A stretch of 64,000 nt of DNA from Calliopsis andreniformis (Eukaryota; Arthropoda; Insecta; Hymenoptera; Andrenidae): the NCBI RefSeq assembly GCF_051401765.1, contig NW_027480566.1, forward strand, positions 496,001 to 560,000, in the 5' to 3' direction. The notes under the pieces are model-generated. The model was not told the DNA's origin and ran no database searches. It saw nothing but the letters and a program-made list of their open reading frames with translations. Every line of letters begins with the position of its first letter. Positions within the stretch are counted from its first letter, which is position 1. A program made the position numbers and the translations under genes. Positions 48,214 to 60,138 of this stretch are shown in pieces.

Positions 48214-51204
48214 TTGAGGACTCTCAAACTATAAGGCTGTTTTGCTCTCTGATGCCCGTGGACCGAGAGAACGTAGAATATCGGAGCGATCATGTCGCTC
48301 CGGAGTTCTTAGCGAAAAAATTCTAAGTCCCCGTTCGTGTCGCTCCGAAGGCCGAGCGAAAAAATTCTAAGTCCCCGTTCGTGTCGCTACGGAACCGAAT
48401 GTCGTCGGAACGAAGGGACAACGGTAGATCCTTATTCCTGGTGCTCGTGGCTCTCTAAAACCATACACTTGTTGTCCTCTGTCTCTTACCTGTGTCGAGA
48501 TAATCGAGAATCATGGAGCGTTCGTGTCGCTCCGGAACCGAAAGTCGTCGGTTCGAAACGAGAACGTTAGATCCTTATTCCTGATCGTTGAGGCACTCTA
48601 AAACTATTAGGCTGTTTTGCTCTCTGATGCCCGTGGACCGAGAGAACGTAGAATATCGGAGCGATCGTGTCGCTCCGGAGTTCTTAGCGAAAAAATTCTA
48701 AGTCCCCGTTCGTGTCGCTCCGAAGGCCGAGCGAAAAAATTCTAAGTCCCCGTTCGTGTCGCTCCGGAACCGAGTGTCGACGGAACGAAGGGACAACGGT
48801 AGATCCTTATTCCTGGTGCTCGTGGCTCTCTAAAGCCATACACTTGTCGTCTGTCTCTTACCTGTGTCGAGATAATCGAGAATCATGGAGCGTTCGTGTC
48901 GCTCCGGAACCGAAAGTCGTCGGTTCGAAACGAGAACGTTAGATCCTTATTCCTGATCGTTGCGGCACTCTAAAACTATTAGGCTGTTTTGCTCTCTGAT
49001 GCCCGTGGACCGAGAGAACGTAGAATATCGGAGCGATCGTGTCGCTCCGGAGATCGAGCGAAAAAGTTGTAAGTCCCCGTTCGTGTCGCTCCGGAGCCCG
49101 AGCGAAAAAATTGTAAGTCCCCGTTCGTGTCGCTCCGGAACCGAAAGTCGTCTGTTCGAAACGAGAACGTTAGATCCTTATTCCTGATGGCTGAGGCACT
49201 CTAAAACTATTAGGCTGTTTTGCTCCCTGATGCCCGTGGACCGAGAGAACGTAGAATATCGGAGCGATCGTGTCGCTCCGGAGTTCGAGCGAAAAAATTT
49301 TAAGTCCCCGTTCGTGTCGCCCCGGAACCGAATGTCGACGGAACGAAGGGACAACGGTAGATCCTTATTCCTGGTGCTCGTGGCTCTCTAAAACCATACA
49401 CTTGTTGTCCTCTGTCTCTTACCTGTGTCGAGATAATCGAGAATTATGGAGCGTTCGTGTCGCTCCGGATCCGAAAGTCGTCGGTTCGAAACGAGAACGT
49501 TAGATCCTTATTCCTGATCGTTGAAGCACTCTAAAACTATTAGGCTGTTTTGCTCTCTGATGCCCGTGGACCGAGAGAACGTAGAATATCGGAGCGATCA
49601 TGTCGCTCCGGAGTTCTTAGCGAAAAAATTCTAAGTCCCCGTTCGTGTCGCTCCGAAGGCCGAGCGAAAAAATTCTAAGTCCCCGTTCGTGTCGCTACGG
49701 AACCGAATGTCGTCGGAACGAAGGGACAACGGTAGATCCTTATTCCTGGTGCTCGTGGCTCTCTAAAACCATACACTTGTTGTCCTCTGTCTCTTACCTG
49801 TGTCGAGATAATCGAGAATCATGGAGCGTTCGTGTCGCTCCGGAACCGAAAGTCGTCGGTTCGAAACGAGAACGTTAGATCCTTATTCCTGATCGTTGAG
49901 GCACTCTAAAACTATTAGGCTGTTTTGCTCTCTGATGCCCGTGGACCGAGAGAACGTAGAATATCGGAGCGATCGTGTCGCTCCGGAGTTCGAGCGAAAA
50001 AATTCCAAGTCCCCGTTCGTGTCGCTACGGAACCGAATGTCGTCGGAACGAAGGGACAACGGTAGATCCTTATTCCTGGTGCTCGTGGCTCTCTAAAACC
50101 ATACACTTGTTGTCCTCTGTCTCTTACCTGTGTCGAGATAATCGAGAATCATGGAGCGTTCGTGTCGCTCCGGAACCGAAAGTCGTCGGTTCGAAACGAG
50201 AACGTTAGATTCTTATTCCTGATCGTTGAGGCACTCTAAAACTATTAGGCTGTTTTGCTCTCTGATGCCCGTGGACCGAGAGAACGTAGAATGTCGGAGC
50301 GATCGTGTCGCTCCGGAGTTCGAGCGAGAAAATTCTAAGTCCCCGGTCGTGTCGCTCCGGAGCCCGAGCGAAAAAATTCTAAGTCCCCGTTCGTGTCGCT
50401 CCGGAACCGAATGTCGACGGAACGAAGGGACAACGGTAGATCCTTATTCCTGGTGCTCGTGGCTCTCTAAAACCATACACTTGTTGTCCTCTGTCTCTTA
50501 CCTGTGTCGAGATAATCGAGAATCATGGAGCGTTCGTGTCGCTCCGGAACCGAAAGTCGTCGGTTCGAAACGAGAACGTTAGATCCTTATTCCTGATGGT
50601 TGAGGCACTGTAAAACTATTAGGCTGTTTTGCTCTCTGATGCCCGTGGACCGAGAGAACGTAGAATATCGGAGCGATCGTGTCGCTCCGGAGTTCGAGCG
50701 AAAAAGTTCTAAGTCCCCGTTCGTGTCGCTCCGGAGCCCGAGCGAAAAAATTGTAAGTCCCCGTTCGTGTCGCTCCGGAACCGAAAGTCGTCGGTTCGAA
50801 ACGAGAACGTTAGATCCTTATTCCTGATGGCTGAGGCACTCTAAAACTATTAGGCTGTTTTGCTCTCTGATGCCCGTGGACCGAGAGAACGTAGAATGTC
50901 GGAGCGATCGTGTCGCTCCGGAGTTCGAGCGAGAAAATTCTAAGTCCCCGGTCGTGTCGCTCCGGAGCCCGAGCGAAAAAATTCTAAGTCCCCGTTCGTG
51001 TCGCTCCGGAACCGAATGTCGACGGAACGAAGGGACAACGGTAGATCCTTATTCCTGGTGCTCGTGGCTCTCTAAAACCATACACTTGTTGTCCTCTGTC
51101 TCTTACCTGTGTCGAGATAATCGAGAATCATGGAGCGTTCGTGTCGCTCCGGAACCGAAAGTCGTCGGTTCGACACGAGAACGTTAGATCCTTTTTCCTG
51201 ATCG
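48214..51204 (+). repeat. Mixed satellite block after the 932-bp repeat
   Basis: Monomers start at 48214 (374), 48588 (372), 48960 (231), 49191 (330), 49521 (375), 49896 (330), 50226 (374), 50600 (231) and 50831 (374). 48588-49520 is a further 371/231/330-like set whose first monomer is of the GTTCTTAGCG subtype with the 3-base loss. 48214 and 49521 share CATGTCGCTCC, CGCTACGGAACC and GTCGTCGGAACG with 17184, 21872 and 27251. 50226 and 50600 match 22247 and 22621. Confidence 0.92.
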
Positions 51205-53918
51205 TTGAGGCACTCTAAAACTATTAGGCTGTTTTGCTCTCTGATGCCCGTGGACCGAGAGAACGTAGAATATCGGAGCGATCGTGTCGCTCCGGAGTTC
51301 GAGCGAAAAAATTCCAAGTCCCCGTTCGTGTCGCTCCGGAACCGAATGTCGACGGAACGAAGGGACAACGGTAGATCCTTATTCCTGGTGCTCGTGGCTC
51401 TCTAAAACCATACACTTGTTGTCCTCTGTCTCTTACCTGTGTCGAGATAATCGAGAATCATGGAGCGTTCGTGTCGCTCCGGATCCGAAAGTCATCGGTT
51501 CGAAACGAGAACGTTAGATCCTTATTCCTGATGGCTGAGGCACTGTAAAACTATTAGGCTGTTTTGCTCTCTGATGCCCGTGGACCGAGAGAACGTAGAA
51601 TGTCGGAGCGATCGTGTCGCTCCGGAGTTCGAGCGAAAAAATTCTAAGTCCCCGTTCGTGTCGCTCCGGAGCCCGAGCGAAAAAATTCTAAGTCCCCGTT
51701 CGTGTCGCTCCGGAACCGAATGTCGACGGAACGAAGGGACAACGGTAGATCCTTATTCCTGGTGCTCGCGGCTCTCTAAAACCATACACTTGTTGTCCTC
51801 TGTCTCTTACCTGTGTCGAGAAAATCGAGAATCATGGAGCGTTCGTGTCGCTCCGGAACCGAAAGTCGTCGGTTCGAAACGAGAACGTTAGATTCTTATT
51901 CCTGATTGTTGAGGCACTCTAAAACTATTAGGCTGTTTTGCTCTCTGATGCCCGTGGACCGAGAGAACGTAGAATATCGGAGCGATCGTGTCGCTCCGGA
52001 GTTCGAGCGAAAAAGTTCTAAGTCCCCGTTCGTGTCGCTCCGGAGCCCAAGCGAAAAAATTGTAAGTCCCCGTTCGTGTCGCCCCGGAACCGAATGTCGC
52101 CGGAACGAAGGGACAACGGTAGATCCTTATTCCTGGTGCTCGTGGCTCTCTAAAACCATACACTTGTTGTCCTCTGTCTCTTACCTGTGTCGAGATAATC
52201 GAGAATTATGGAGCGTTCGTGTCGCTCCGGAACCGAAAGTCATCGTTTCGAAACGAGAACGTTAGATACTTATTCCTGATCGTTGAGGCACTCTAAAACT
52301 ATTAGGCTGTTTTGCTCTCTGATGCCCGTGGACCGAGAGAACGTAGAATATCGGAGCGATCGTGTCGCTCCGGAGTTCTTAGCGAAAAAATTCTAAGTCC
52401 CCGTTCGTGTCGCTCCGAAGGCCGAGCGAAAAAATTCTAAGTCCCCGTTCGTGTCGCTCCGGAACCGAGTGTCGACGGACCGAAGGGACAACGGTAGATC
52501 CTTATTCCTGGTGCTCGTGGCTCTCTAAAACCATACACTTGTTGTCCTCTGTCTCTTACCTGTGTCGAGATAATCGAGAATCATGGAGCGTTCGTGTCGC
52601 TCCGGAACCGAAAGTCAGCGTTTCGAAACGAGAACGTTAGATACTTATTCCTGATCGTTGAGGACTCTCAAACTATTAGGCTGTTTTGCTCTCTGATGCC
52701 CGTGGACCGAGAGAACGTAGAATATCGGAGCGATCGTGTCGCTCCGGAGTTCGAGCTAAAACATTCTAAGTCCCCGTTCGTGTCGCTCCGGAACCGAATG
52801 TCGACGGAACGAAGGGACAACGGTAGATCCTTATTCCTGGTGCTCGTGGCTCTCTAAAACCATACACTTGTTGTCCTCTGTCTCTTACCTGTGTCGAGAT
52901 AATCGAGAATCATGGAGCGTTCGTGTCGCTCCGGATCCGAAAGTCATCGGTTCGAAACGAGAACGTTAGATCCTTATTCCTGATGGCTGAGGCACTCTAA
53001 AACTATTAGGCTGTTTTGCTCTCTGATGCCCGTGGACCGAGAGAACGTAGAATATCGGAGCGATCGTGTCGCTCCGGAGTTCGAGCGAAAAAGTTCTAAG
53101 TCCCCGTTCGTGTCGCTCCGGAGCCCGAGCGAAAAAATTGTAAGTCCCCGTTCGTGTCGCTCCGGAACCGAAAGTCGTCGGTTCGAAACGAGAACGTTAG
53201 ATCCTTATTCCTGATCGCTGAGGCACTCTAAAACTATTAGGCTGTTTTGCTCTCTGATGCCCGTGGACCGAGAGAACGTAGAGTGTCGGAGCGATCGTGT
53301 CGCTCCGGAGTTCGAGCGAGAAGATTCTAAGTCCCCGGTCGTGTCGCTCCGGAGCACGAGCGAAAAAATTCTAAGTCCCCGTTCGTGTCGCTCCGGAACC
53401 GAATGTCGACGGAACGAAGGGACAACGATAGATCCTTATTCCTGGAGCTCGTGGCTCTCTAAAGCCATACACTTGTTGTCCTCTGTCTCTTACCTGTGTC
53501 GAGATAATCGAGAATCATGGAGCGTTCGTGTCGCTTCGGAACCGAAAGTCGTCGGTTCAAAACGAGAACGTTAGATCCTTATTCCTGATCGCTGAGGCAC
53601 TCTAAAACTATTAGGCTGTTTTGCTCTCTGATGCCCGTGGACCGAGAGAACGTAGAATGTCGGAGCGATCGTGTCGCTCCGGAGTTCGAGCGAGAAAATT
53701 CTAAGTCCCCGTTCGTGTCTCTCCGGAACCGAATGTCGACGGAACGAAGGGACAACGATAGATCCTTATTCCTGGAGCTCGTGGCTCTCTAAAGCCATAC
53801 ACTTGTCGTCTGTCTCTTACCTGTGTCGAGATAATCGAGAATCATGGAGCGTTCGTGTCGCTCCGGAACCGAAAGTCGTCGGTTCGAAACGAGAACGATA
53901 GATCCTTATTCCTGATCG
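51205..53918 (+). repeat. 2,714-bp tandem duplication, copy 1
   Basis: Monomers start at 51205 (330), 51535 (374), 51909 (374), 52283 (375), 52658 (329), 52987 (231), 53218 (374) and 53592 (327). It contains the 1,452-bp tetramer at 51535-52986. The left part matches 33347-35128 at an offset of 17,858 bp; the right part matches 36581-37556, except that 53592 has one 44-bp module where 37186 has two. Confidence 0.94.
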
Positions 53919-56588
53919 TTGAGGCACTCTAAAACTATTAGGCTGTTTTGCTCTCTGATGCCCGTGGACCGAGAGAACGTAGAATATCGGAGCGATCGTG
54001 TCGCTCCGGAGTTCGAGCGAAAAAATTCCAAGTCCCCGTTCGTGTCGCTCCGGAACCGAATGTCGACGGAACGAAGGGACAACGGTAGATCCTTATTCCT
54101 GGTGCTCGTGGCTCTCTAAAACCATACACTTGTTGTCCTCTGTCTCTTACCTGTGTCGAGATAATCGAGAATCATGGAGCGTTCGTGTCGCTCCGGATCC
54201 GAAAGTCATCGGTTCGAAACGAGAACGTTAGATCCTTATTCCTGATGGCTGAGGCACTGTAAAACTATTAGGCTGTTTTGCTCTCTGATGCCCGTGGACC
54301 GAGAGAACGTAGAATGTCGGAGCGATCGTGTCGCTCCGGAGTTCGAGCGAAAAAATTCTAAGTCCCCGTTCGTGTCGCTCCGGAGCCCGAGCGAAAAAAT
54401 TCTAAGTCCCCGTTCGTGTCGCTCCGGAACCGAATGTCGACGGAACGAAGGGACAACGGTAGATCCTTATTCCTGGTGCTCGCGGCTCTCTAAAACCATA
54501 CACTTGTTGTCCTCTGTCTCTTACCTGTGTCGAGAAAATCGAGAATCATGGAGCGTTCGTGTCGCTCCGGAACCGAAAGTCGTCGGTTCGAAACGAGAAC
54601 GTTAGATTCTTATTCCTGATTGTTGAGGCACTCTAAAACTATTAGGCTGTTTTGCTCTCTGATGCCCGTGGACCGAGAGAACGTAGAATATCGGAGCGAT
54701 CGTGTCGCTCCGGAGTTCGAGCGAAAAAGTTCTAAGTCCCCGTTCGTGTCGCTCCGGAGCCCAAGCGAAAAAATTGTAAGTCCCCGTTCGTGTCGCCCCG
54801 GAACCGAATGTCGCCGGAACGAAGGGACAACGGTAGATCCTTATTCCTGGTGCTCGTGGCTCTCTAAAACCATACACTTGTTGTCCTCTGTCTCTTACCT
54901 GTGTCGAGATAATCGAGAATTATGGAGCGTTCGTGTCGCTCCGGAACCGAAAGTCATCGTTTCGAAACGAGAACGTTAGATACTTATTCCTGATCGTTGA
55001 GGCACTCTAAAACTATTAGGCTGTTTTGCTCTCTGATGCCCGTGGACCGAGAGAACGTAGAATATCGGAGCGATCGTGTCGCTCCGGAGTTCTTAGCGAA
55101 AAAATTCTAAGTCCCCGTTCGTGTCGCTCCGAAGGCCGAGCGAAAAAATTCTAAGTCCCCGTTCGTGTCGCTCCGGAACCGAGTGTCGACGGACCGAAGG
55201 GACAACGGTAGATCCTTATTCCTGGTGCTCGTGGCTCTCTAAAACCATACACTTGTTGTCCTCTGTCTCTTACCTGTGTCGAGATAATCGAGAATCATGG
55301 AGCGTTCGTGTCGCTCCGGAACCGAAAGTCAGCGTTTCGAAACGAGAACGTTAGATACTTATTCCTGATCGTTGAGGACTCTCAAACTATTAGGCTGTTT
55401 TGCTCTCTGATGCCCGTGGACCGAGAGAACGTAGAATATCGGAGCGATCGTGTCGCTCCGGAGTTCGAGCTAAAACATTCTAAGTCCCCGTTCGTGTCGC
55501 TCCGGAACCGAATGTCGACGGAACGAAGGGACAACGGTAGATCCTTATTCCTGGTGCTCGTGGCTCTCTAAAACCATACACTTGTTGTCCTCTGTCTCTT
55601 ACCTGTGTCGAGATAATCGAGAATCATGGAGCGTTCGTGTCGCTCCGGATCCGAAAGTCATCGGTTCGAAACGAGAACGTTAGATCCTTATTCCTGATGG
55701 CTGAGGCACTCTAAAACTATTAGGCTGTTTTGCTCTCTGATGCCCGTGGACCGAGAGAACGTAGAATATCGGAGCGATCGTGTCGCTCCGGAGTTCGAGC
55801 GAAAAAGTTCTAAGTCCCCGTTCGTGTCGCTCCGGAGCCCGAGCGAAAAAATTGTAAGTCCCCGTTCGTGTCGCTCCGGAACCGAAAGTCGTCGGTTCGA
55901 AACGAGAACGTTAGATCCTTATTCCTGATCGCTGAGGCACTCTAAAACTATTAGGCTGTTTTGCTCTCTGATGCCCGTGGACCGAGAGAACGTAGAGTGT
56001 CGGAGCGATCGTGTCGCTCCGGAGTTCGAGCGAGAAGATTCTAAGTCCCCGGTCGTGTCGCTCCGGAACCGAATGTCGACGGAACGAAGGGACAACGATA
56101 GATCCTTATTCCTGGAGCTCGTGGCTCTCTAAAGCCATACACTTGTTGTCCTCTGTCTCTTACCTGTGTCGAGATAATCGAGAATCATGGAGCGTTCGTG
56201 TCGCTTCGGAACCGAAAGTCGTCGGTTCAAAACGAGAACGTTAGATCCTTATTCCTGATCGCTGAGGCACTCTAAAACTATTAGGCTGTTTTGCTCTCTG
56301 ATGCCCGTGGACCGAGAGAACGTAGAATGTCGGAGCGATCGTGTCGCTCCGGAGTTCGAGCGAGAAAATTCTAAGTCCCCGTTCGTGTCTCTCCGGAACC
56401 GAATGTCGACGGAACGAAGGGACAACGATAGATCCTTATTCCTGGAGCTCGTGGCTCTCTAAAGCCATACACTTGTCGTCTGTCTCTTACCTGTGTCGAG
56501 ATAATCGAGAATCATGGAGCGTTCGTGTCGCTCCGGAACCGAAAGTCGTCGGTTCGAAACGAGAACGATAGATCCTTATTCCTGATCG
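53919..56588 (+). repeat. 2,714-bp tandem duplication, copy 2 (now 2,670 bp)
   Basis: Monomers start at 53919 (330), 54249 (374), 54623 (374), 54997 (375), 55372 (329), 55701 (231), 55932 (330) and 56262 (327). Each repeats copy 1 at an offset of 2,714 bp up to 55,932; after the 44-bp difference the offset is 2,670. The GGAGCACGAGCG module present in 53218 is missing from 55932 as one exact 44-bp unit. Confidence 0.94.
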
Positions 56589-58599
56589 TTGAGGCACTCT
56601 AAAACTATTAGGCTGTTTTGCTCTCTGATGCCCGTGGACCGAGAGAACGTAGAATATCGGAGCGATCGTGTCGCTCCGGAGTTCGAGCGAAAAAATTCCA
56701 AGTCCCCGTTCGTGTCGCTCCGGAACCGAATGTCGACGGAACGAAGGGACAACGGTAGATCCTTATTCCTGGTGCTCGTGGCTCTCTAAAACCATACACT
56801 TGTTGTCCTCTGTCTCTTATCTGTGTCGAGATAATCGAGAATCATGGAGCGTTCGTGTCGCTCCGGAACCGAAAGTCGTCGGTTCGAAACGAGAACGTTA
56901 GATCCTTATTCCTGATCGTTGAGGCACTCTAAAACTATTAGGCTGTTTTGCTCTCTGATGCCCGTGGACCGAGAGAACGTAGAATATCGGAGCGATCGTG
57001 TCGGTCCGGAGTTCGAGCGAAAAAATTCTATGTGCCCGTTCGTGTCGCTCCGGAGCCCGAGCGAAAAAATTCAAAGTGCCCGTTCGTGTCGCTCCGGAAC
57101 CGAATGTCGACGGAACGAAGGGACAACGGTAGATCCTTATTCCTGGTGCTCGTGGCTCTCTAAAACCATACACTTGTTGTCCTCTGTCTCTTACCTGTGT
57201 CGAGATAATCGAGAATCATGGAGCGTTCGTGTCGCTCCGGAACCGAAAGTCATCGTTTCGTAACGAGAACGTTAGATACTTATTCCTGATCGTAGAGGAC
57301 TCTAAAACTATTAGGCTGTTTTGCTCTCTGATGCCCGTGGACCGAGAGAACGTAGAATATCGGAGCGATCGTGTCGCTCCGGAGTTCGAGCGAAAAAGTT
57401 CTAAGTCCCCGCTCGTGTCGCTCCGGAGCCCGAGCGAAAAAATTGTAAGTCCCCGTTCGTGTCGCTCCGGAACCGAAAGTCGTCGGTTCGAAACGAGAAC
57501 GTTAGATCCTTATTCCTGATGGCTGAGGCACTCTAAAACTATTAGGCTGTTTTGCTCTCTGATGCCCGTGGACCGAGAGAACGTAGAATGTCGGAGCGAT
57601 CGTGTCGCTCCGGAGTTCGAGCGAGAAAATTCTAAGTCCCCGGTCGTGTCGCTCCGGAGCCCGAGCGAAAAAATTCTAAGTCCCCGTTCGTGTCGCTCCG
57701 GAACCGAATGTCGACGGAACGAAGGGACAACGGTAGATCCTTATTCCTGGTGCTCGTGGCTCTCTAAAGCCATACACTTGTTGTCCTCTGTCTCTTACCT
57801 GTGTCGAGATAATCGAGAATCATGGAGCGTTCGTGTCGCTCCGGAACCGAAAGTCGTCGGTTCGAAACGAGAACGTTAGATCCTTATTCCTGATCGTTGA
57901 GGCACTCTAAAACTATTAGGCTGTTTTGCTCTCTGATGCCCGTGGACCGAGAGAACGTAGAATATCGGAGCGATCGTGTCGCTCCGGAGCCTGAGCGAAA
58001 AAATTCTAAGTCCCCGTTCGTGTCGCTCCGGAACCGAAAGTCGACGGAACGAAGGGACAACGGTAGATCCTTATTCCTGGTGCTCGCGGCTCTCTAAAAC
58101 CATACAGTTGTTGTCCTCTGTCTCTTACCTGTGTCGAGATAATCGAGAATCATGGAGCGTTCGTGTCGCTCCGGAAACGAAAGTCGTCGGTTCGAAACGA
58201 GGACGTTAGATCCTTATTCCTGATCGTTGAGGCACTCTAAAACTATTAGGCTGTTTTGCTCTCTGATGCCGTGGACCGAGAGAACGTAGAATATCGGAGC
58301 GATCGTGTCGCTCCGGAGTTCGAGCGAAAAAATTCTAAGTCTCCGTTCGTGTCGCTCCGGAGCCCGAGCGAAAATATTCTAAGTCCCCGTTCGTGTCGCT
58401 CCGGAACCGAGTGTCGACGGAACGAAGGGACAACGGTAGATCCTTATTCCTGGTGCTCGTGGCTCTCTAAAACCATACACTTGTTGTCCTCTGTCTCTTA
58501 CCTGTGTCGAGATAATCGAGAATCATGGAGCGTTCGTGTCGCTCCGGAAACGAAAGTCGTCGGTTCGAAACGAGGACGTTAGATCCTTATTCCTGATCG
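56589..58599 (+). repeat. Mixed satellite block leading into the 1,539-bp repeat
   Basis: Monomers start at 56589 (330), 56919 (374), 57293 (230), 57523 (374), 57897 (330) and 58227 (373). 56589-57522 corresponds to 37557-38490 at an offset of 19,032 bp. The 57897 copy is the third monomer of the 1,539-bp HOR with only its last 44-bp module kept (GGAGCCTGAGCG, CATACAGTTG), and 58227 is the fourth monomer, so the HOR begins here in truncated form. Confidence 0.92.
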
Positions 58600-60138
58600 T
58601 TGAGGCACTCTAAAACTATTAGGCTGTTTTGCTCTCTGATGCCCGTGGACCGAGAGAACGTAGAATATCAGAGCGATCGTGTCGCTCCGGAGTTCGAGCG
58701 AAAAAATTCGAAGTCCCCGTTCGTGTCGCTCCGGAGCCCGAGCGAAAAAATTCTACGTCCCCGTTCGTATCGCTCCGGAGCCTGAGCGAAAAAATTCTAA
58801 GTCCAATTTCGTGTCGCTCCGGAACCGAACGTCGACGGAACGAAGGGACAACGGTAGATCCTTATTCCTGGTGCTCGTGGCTCTCTAAAACCATACACTT
58901 GTTGTCCTCTGTCTCTTACCTGTGTCGAGATAATCGAGAATCATGGAGCGTTCGTGTCGCTCCGGAACCGAAAGTCGTCGGTTCGAAACGAGAACGTTAG
59001 ATCCTTATTCCTGATCGTTGAGGCACTCTAAAACTATTAGGCTGTTTTGCTCTCTGATGCCCGTGGACCGAGAGAACGTAGAATATCGGAGCGATCGTGT
59101 CGCTCCGGAGTTCGAGCGAAAACATTCTAAGTCCCCGTTCGTGTCGCTCCGGAACCGAATGTCGACGGAACGAAAGGACAACGGTAGATCCTTATTCCTG
59201 GTGCTCGTGGCTCTCTAAAACCATACACTTGTTCTCCTCTGTCTCTTACCTGTGTCGAGCTAATCGAGAATCATGGAGCGTTCGTGTCGCTCCGGAACCG
59301 AAAGTCGTCGGTTCGAAACGAGAACGTTAGATCCATATTCCTGATCGTTGAGGCACTCTAAAACTATTAGGCTGTTTTGCTCTCTGATGCCCGTGGACCG
59401 AGAGAACGTAGAATAACGGAGCGATCGTGTCGCTCCGGAGCCCGAGCGAAAAAATCCTAAGTCCCCGTTCGTGTCGCTCCGGAGCCCGAGCGAAAAAATT
59501 CTAAGTACCCGTTCGTGTCGCTCCGGAGCCTGAGCGAAAAAATTCTAAGTCCCCGTTCGTGTCGCTCCGGAACCGAAAGTCGACGGAACGAAGGGACAAC
59601 GGTAGATCCTTATTCCTGGTGCTCGCGGCTCTCTAAAACCATACAGTTGTTGTCCTCTGTCTCTTACCTGTGTCGAGATAATCGAGAATCATGGAGCGTT
59701 CGTGTCGCTCCGGAAACGAAAGTCGTCGGTTCGAAACGAGGACGTTAGATCCTTATTCCTGATCGTTGAGGCACTCTAAAACTATTAGGCTGTTTTGCTC
59801 TCTGATGCCGTGGACCGAGAGAACGTAGAATATCGGAGCGATCGTGTCGCTCCGGAGTTCGAGCGAAAAAATTCTAAGTCTCCGTTCGTGTCGCTCCGGA
59901 GCCCGAGCGAAAAAATTCTAAGTCCCCGTTCGTGTCGCTCCGGAACCGAGTGTCGACGGAACGAAGGGACAACGGTAGATCCTTATTCCTGGTGCTCGTG
60001 GCTCTCTAAAACCATACACTTGTTGTCCTCTGTCTCTTACCTGTGTCGAGATAATCGAGAATCATGGAGCGTTCGTGTCGCTCCGGAAACGAAAGTCGTC
60101 GGTTCGAAACGAGGACGTTAGATCCTTATTCCTGATCG
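58600..60138 (+). repeat. 1,539-bp higher-order repeat, copy 3
   Basis: Monomers start at 58600 (418), 59018 (330), 59348 (418) and 59766 (373). All HOR marks of copies 1 and 2 are present. Private changes are GAGCTAATCG at about 59,257 and AAAAATCCTAAG at about 59,453. Confidence 0.95.
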
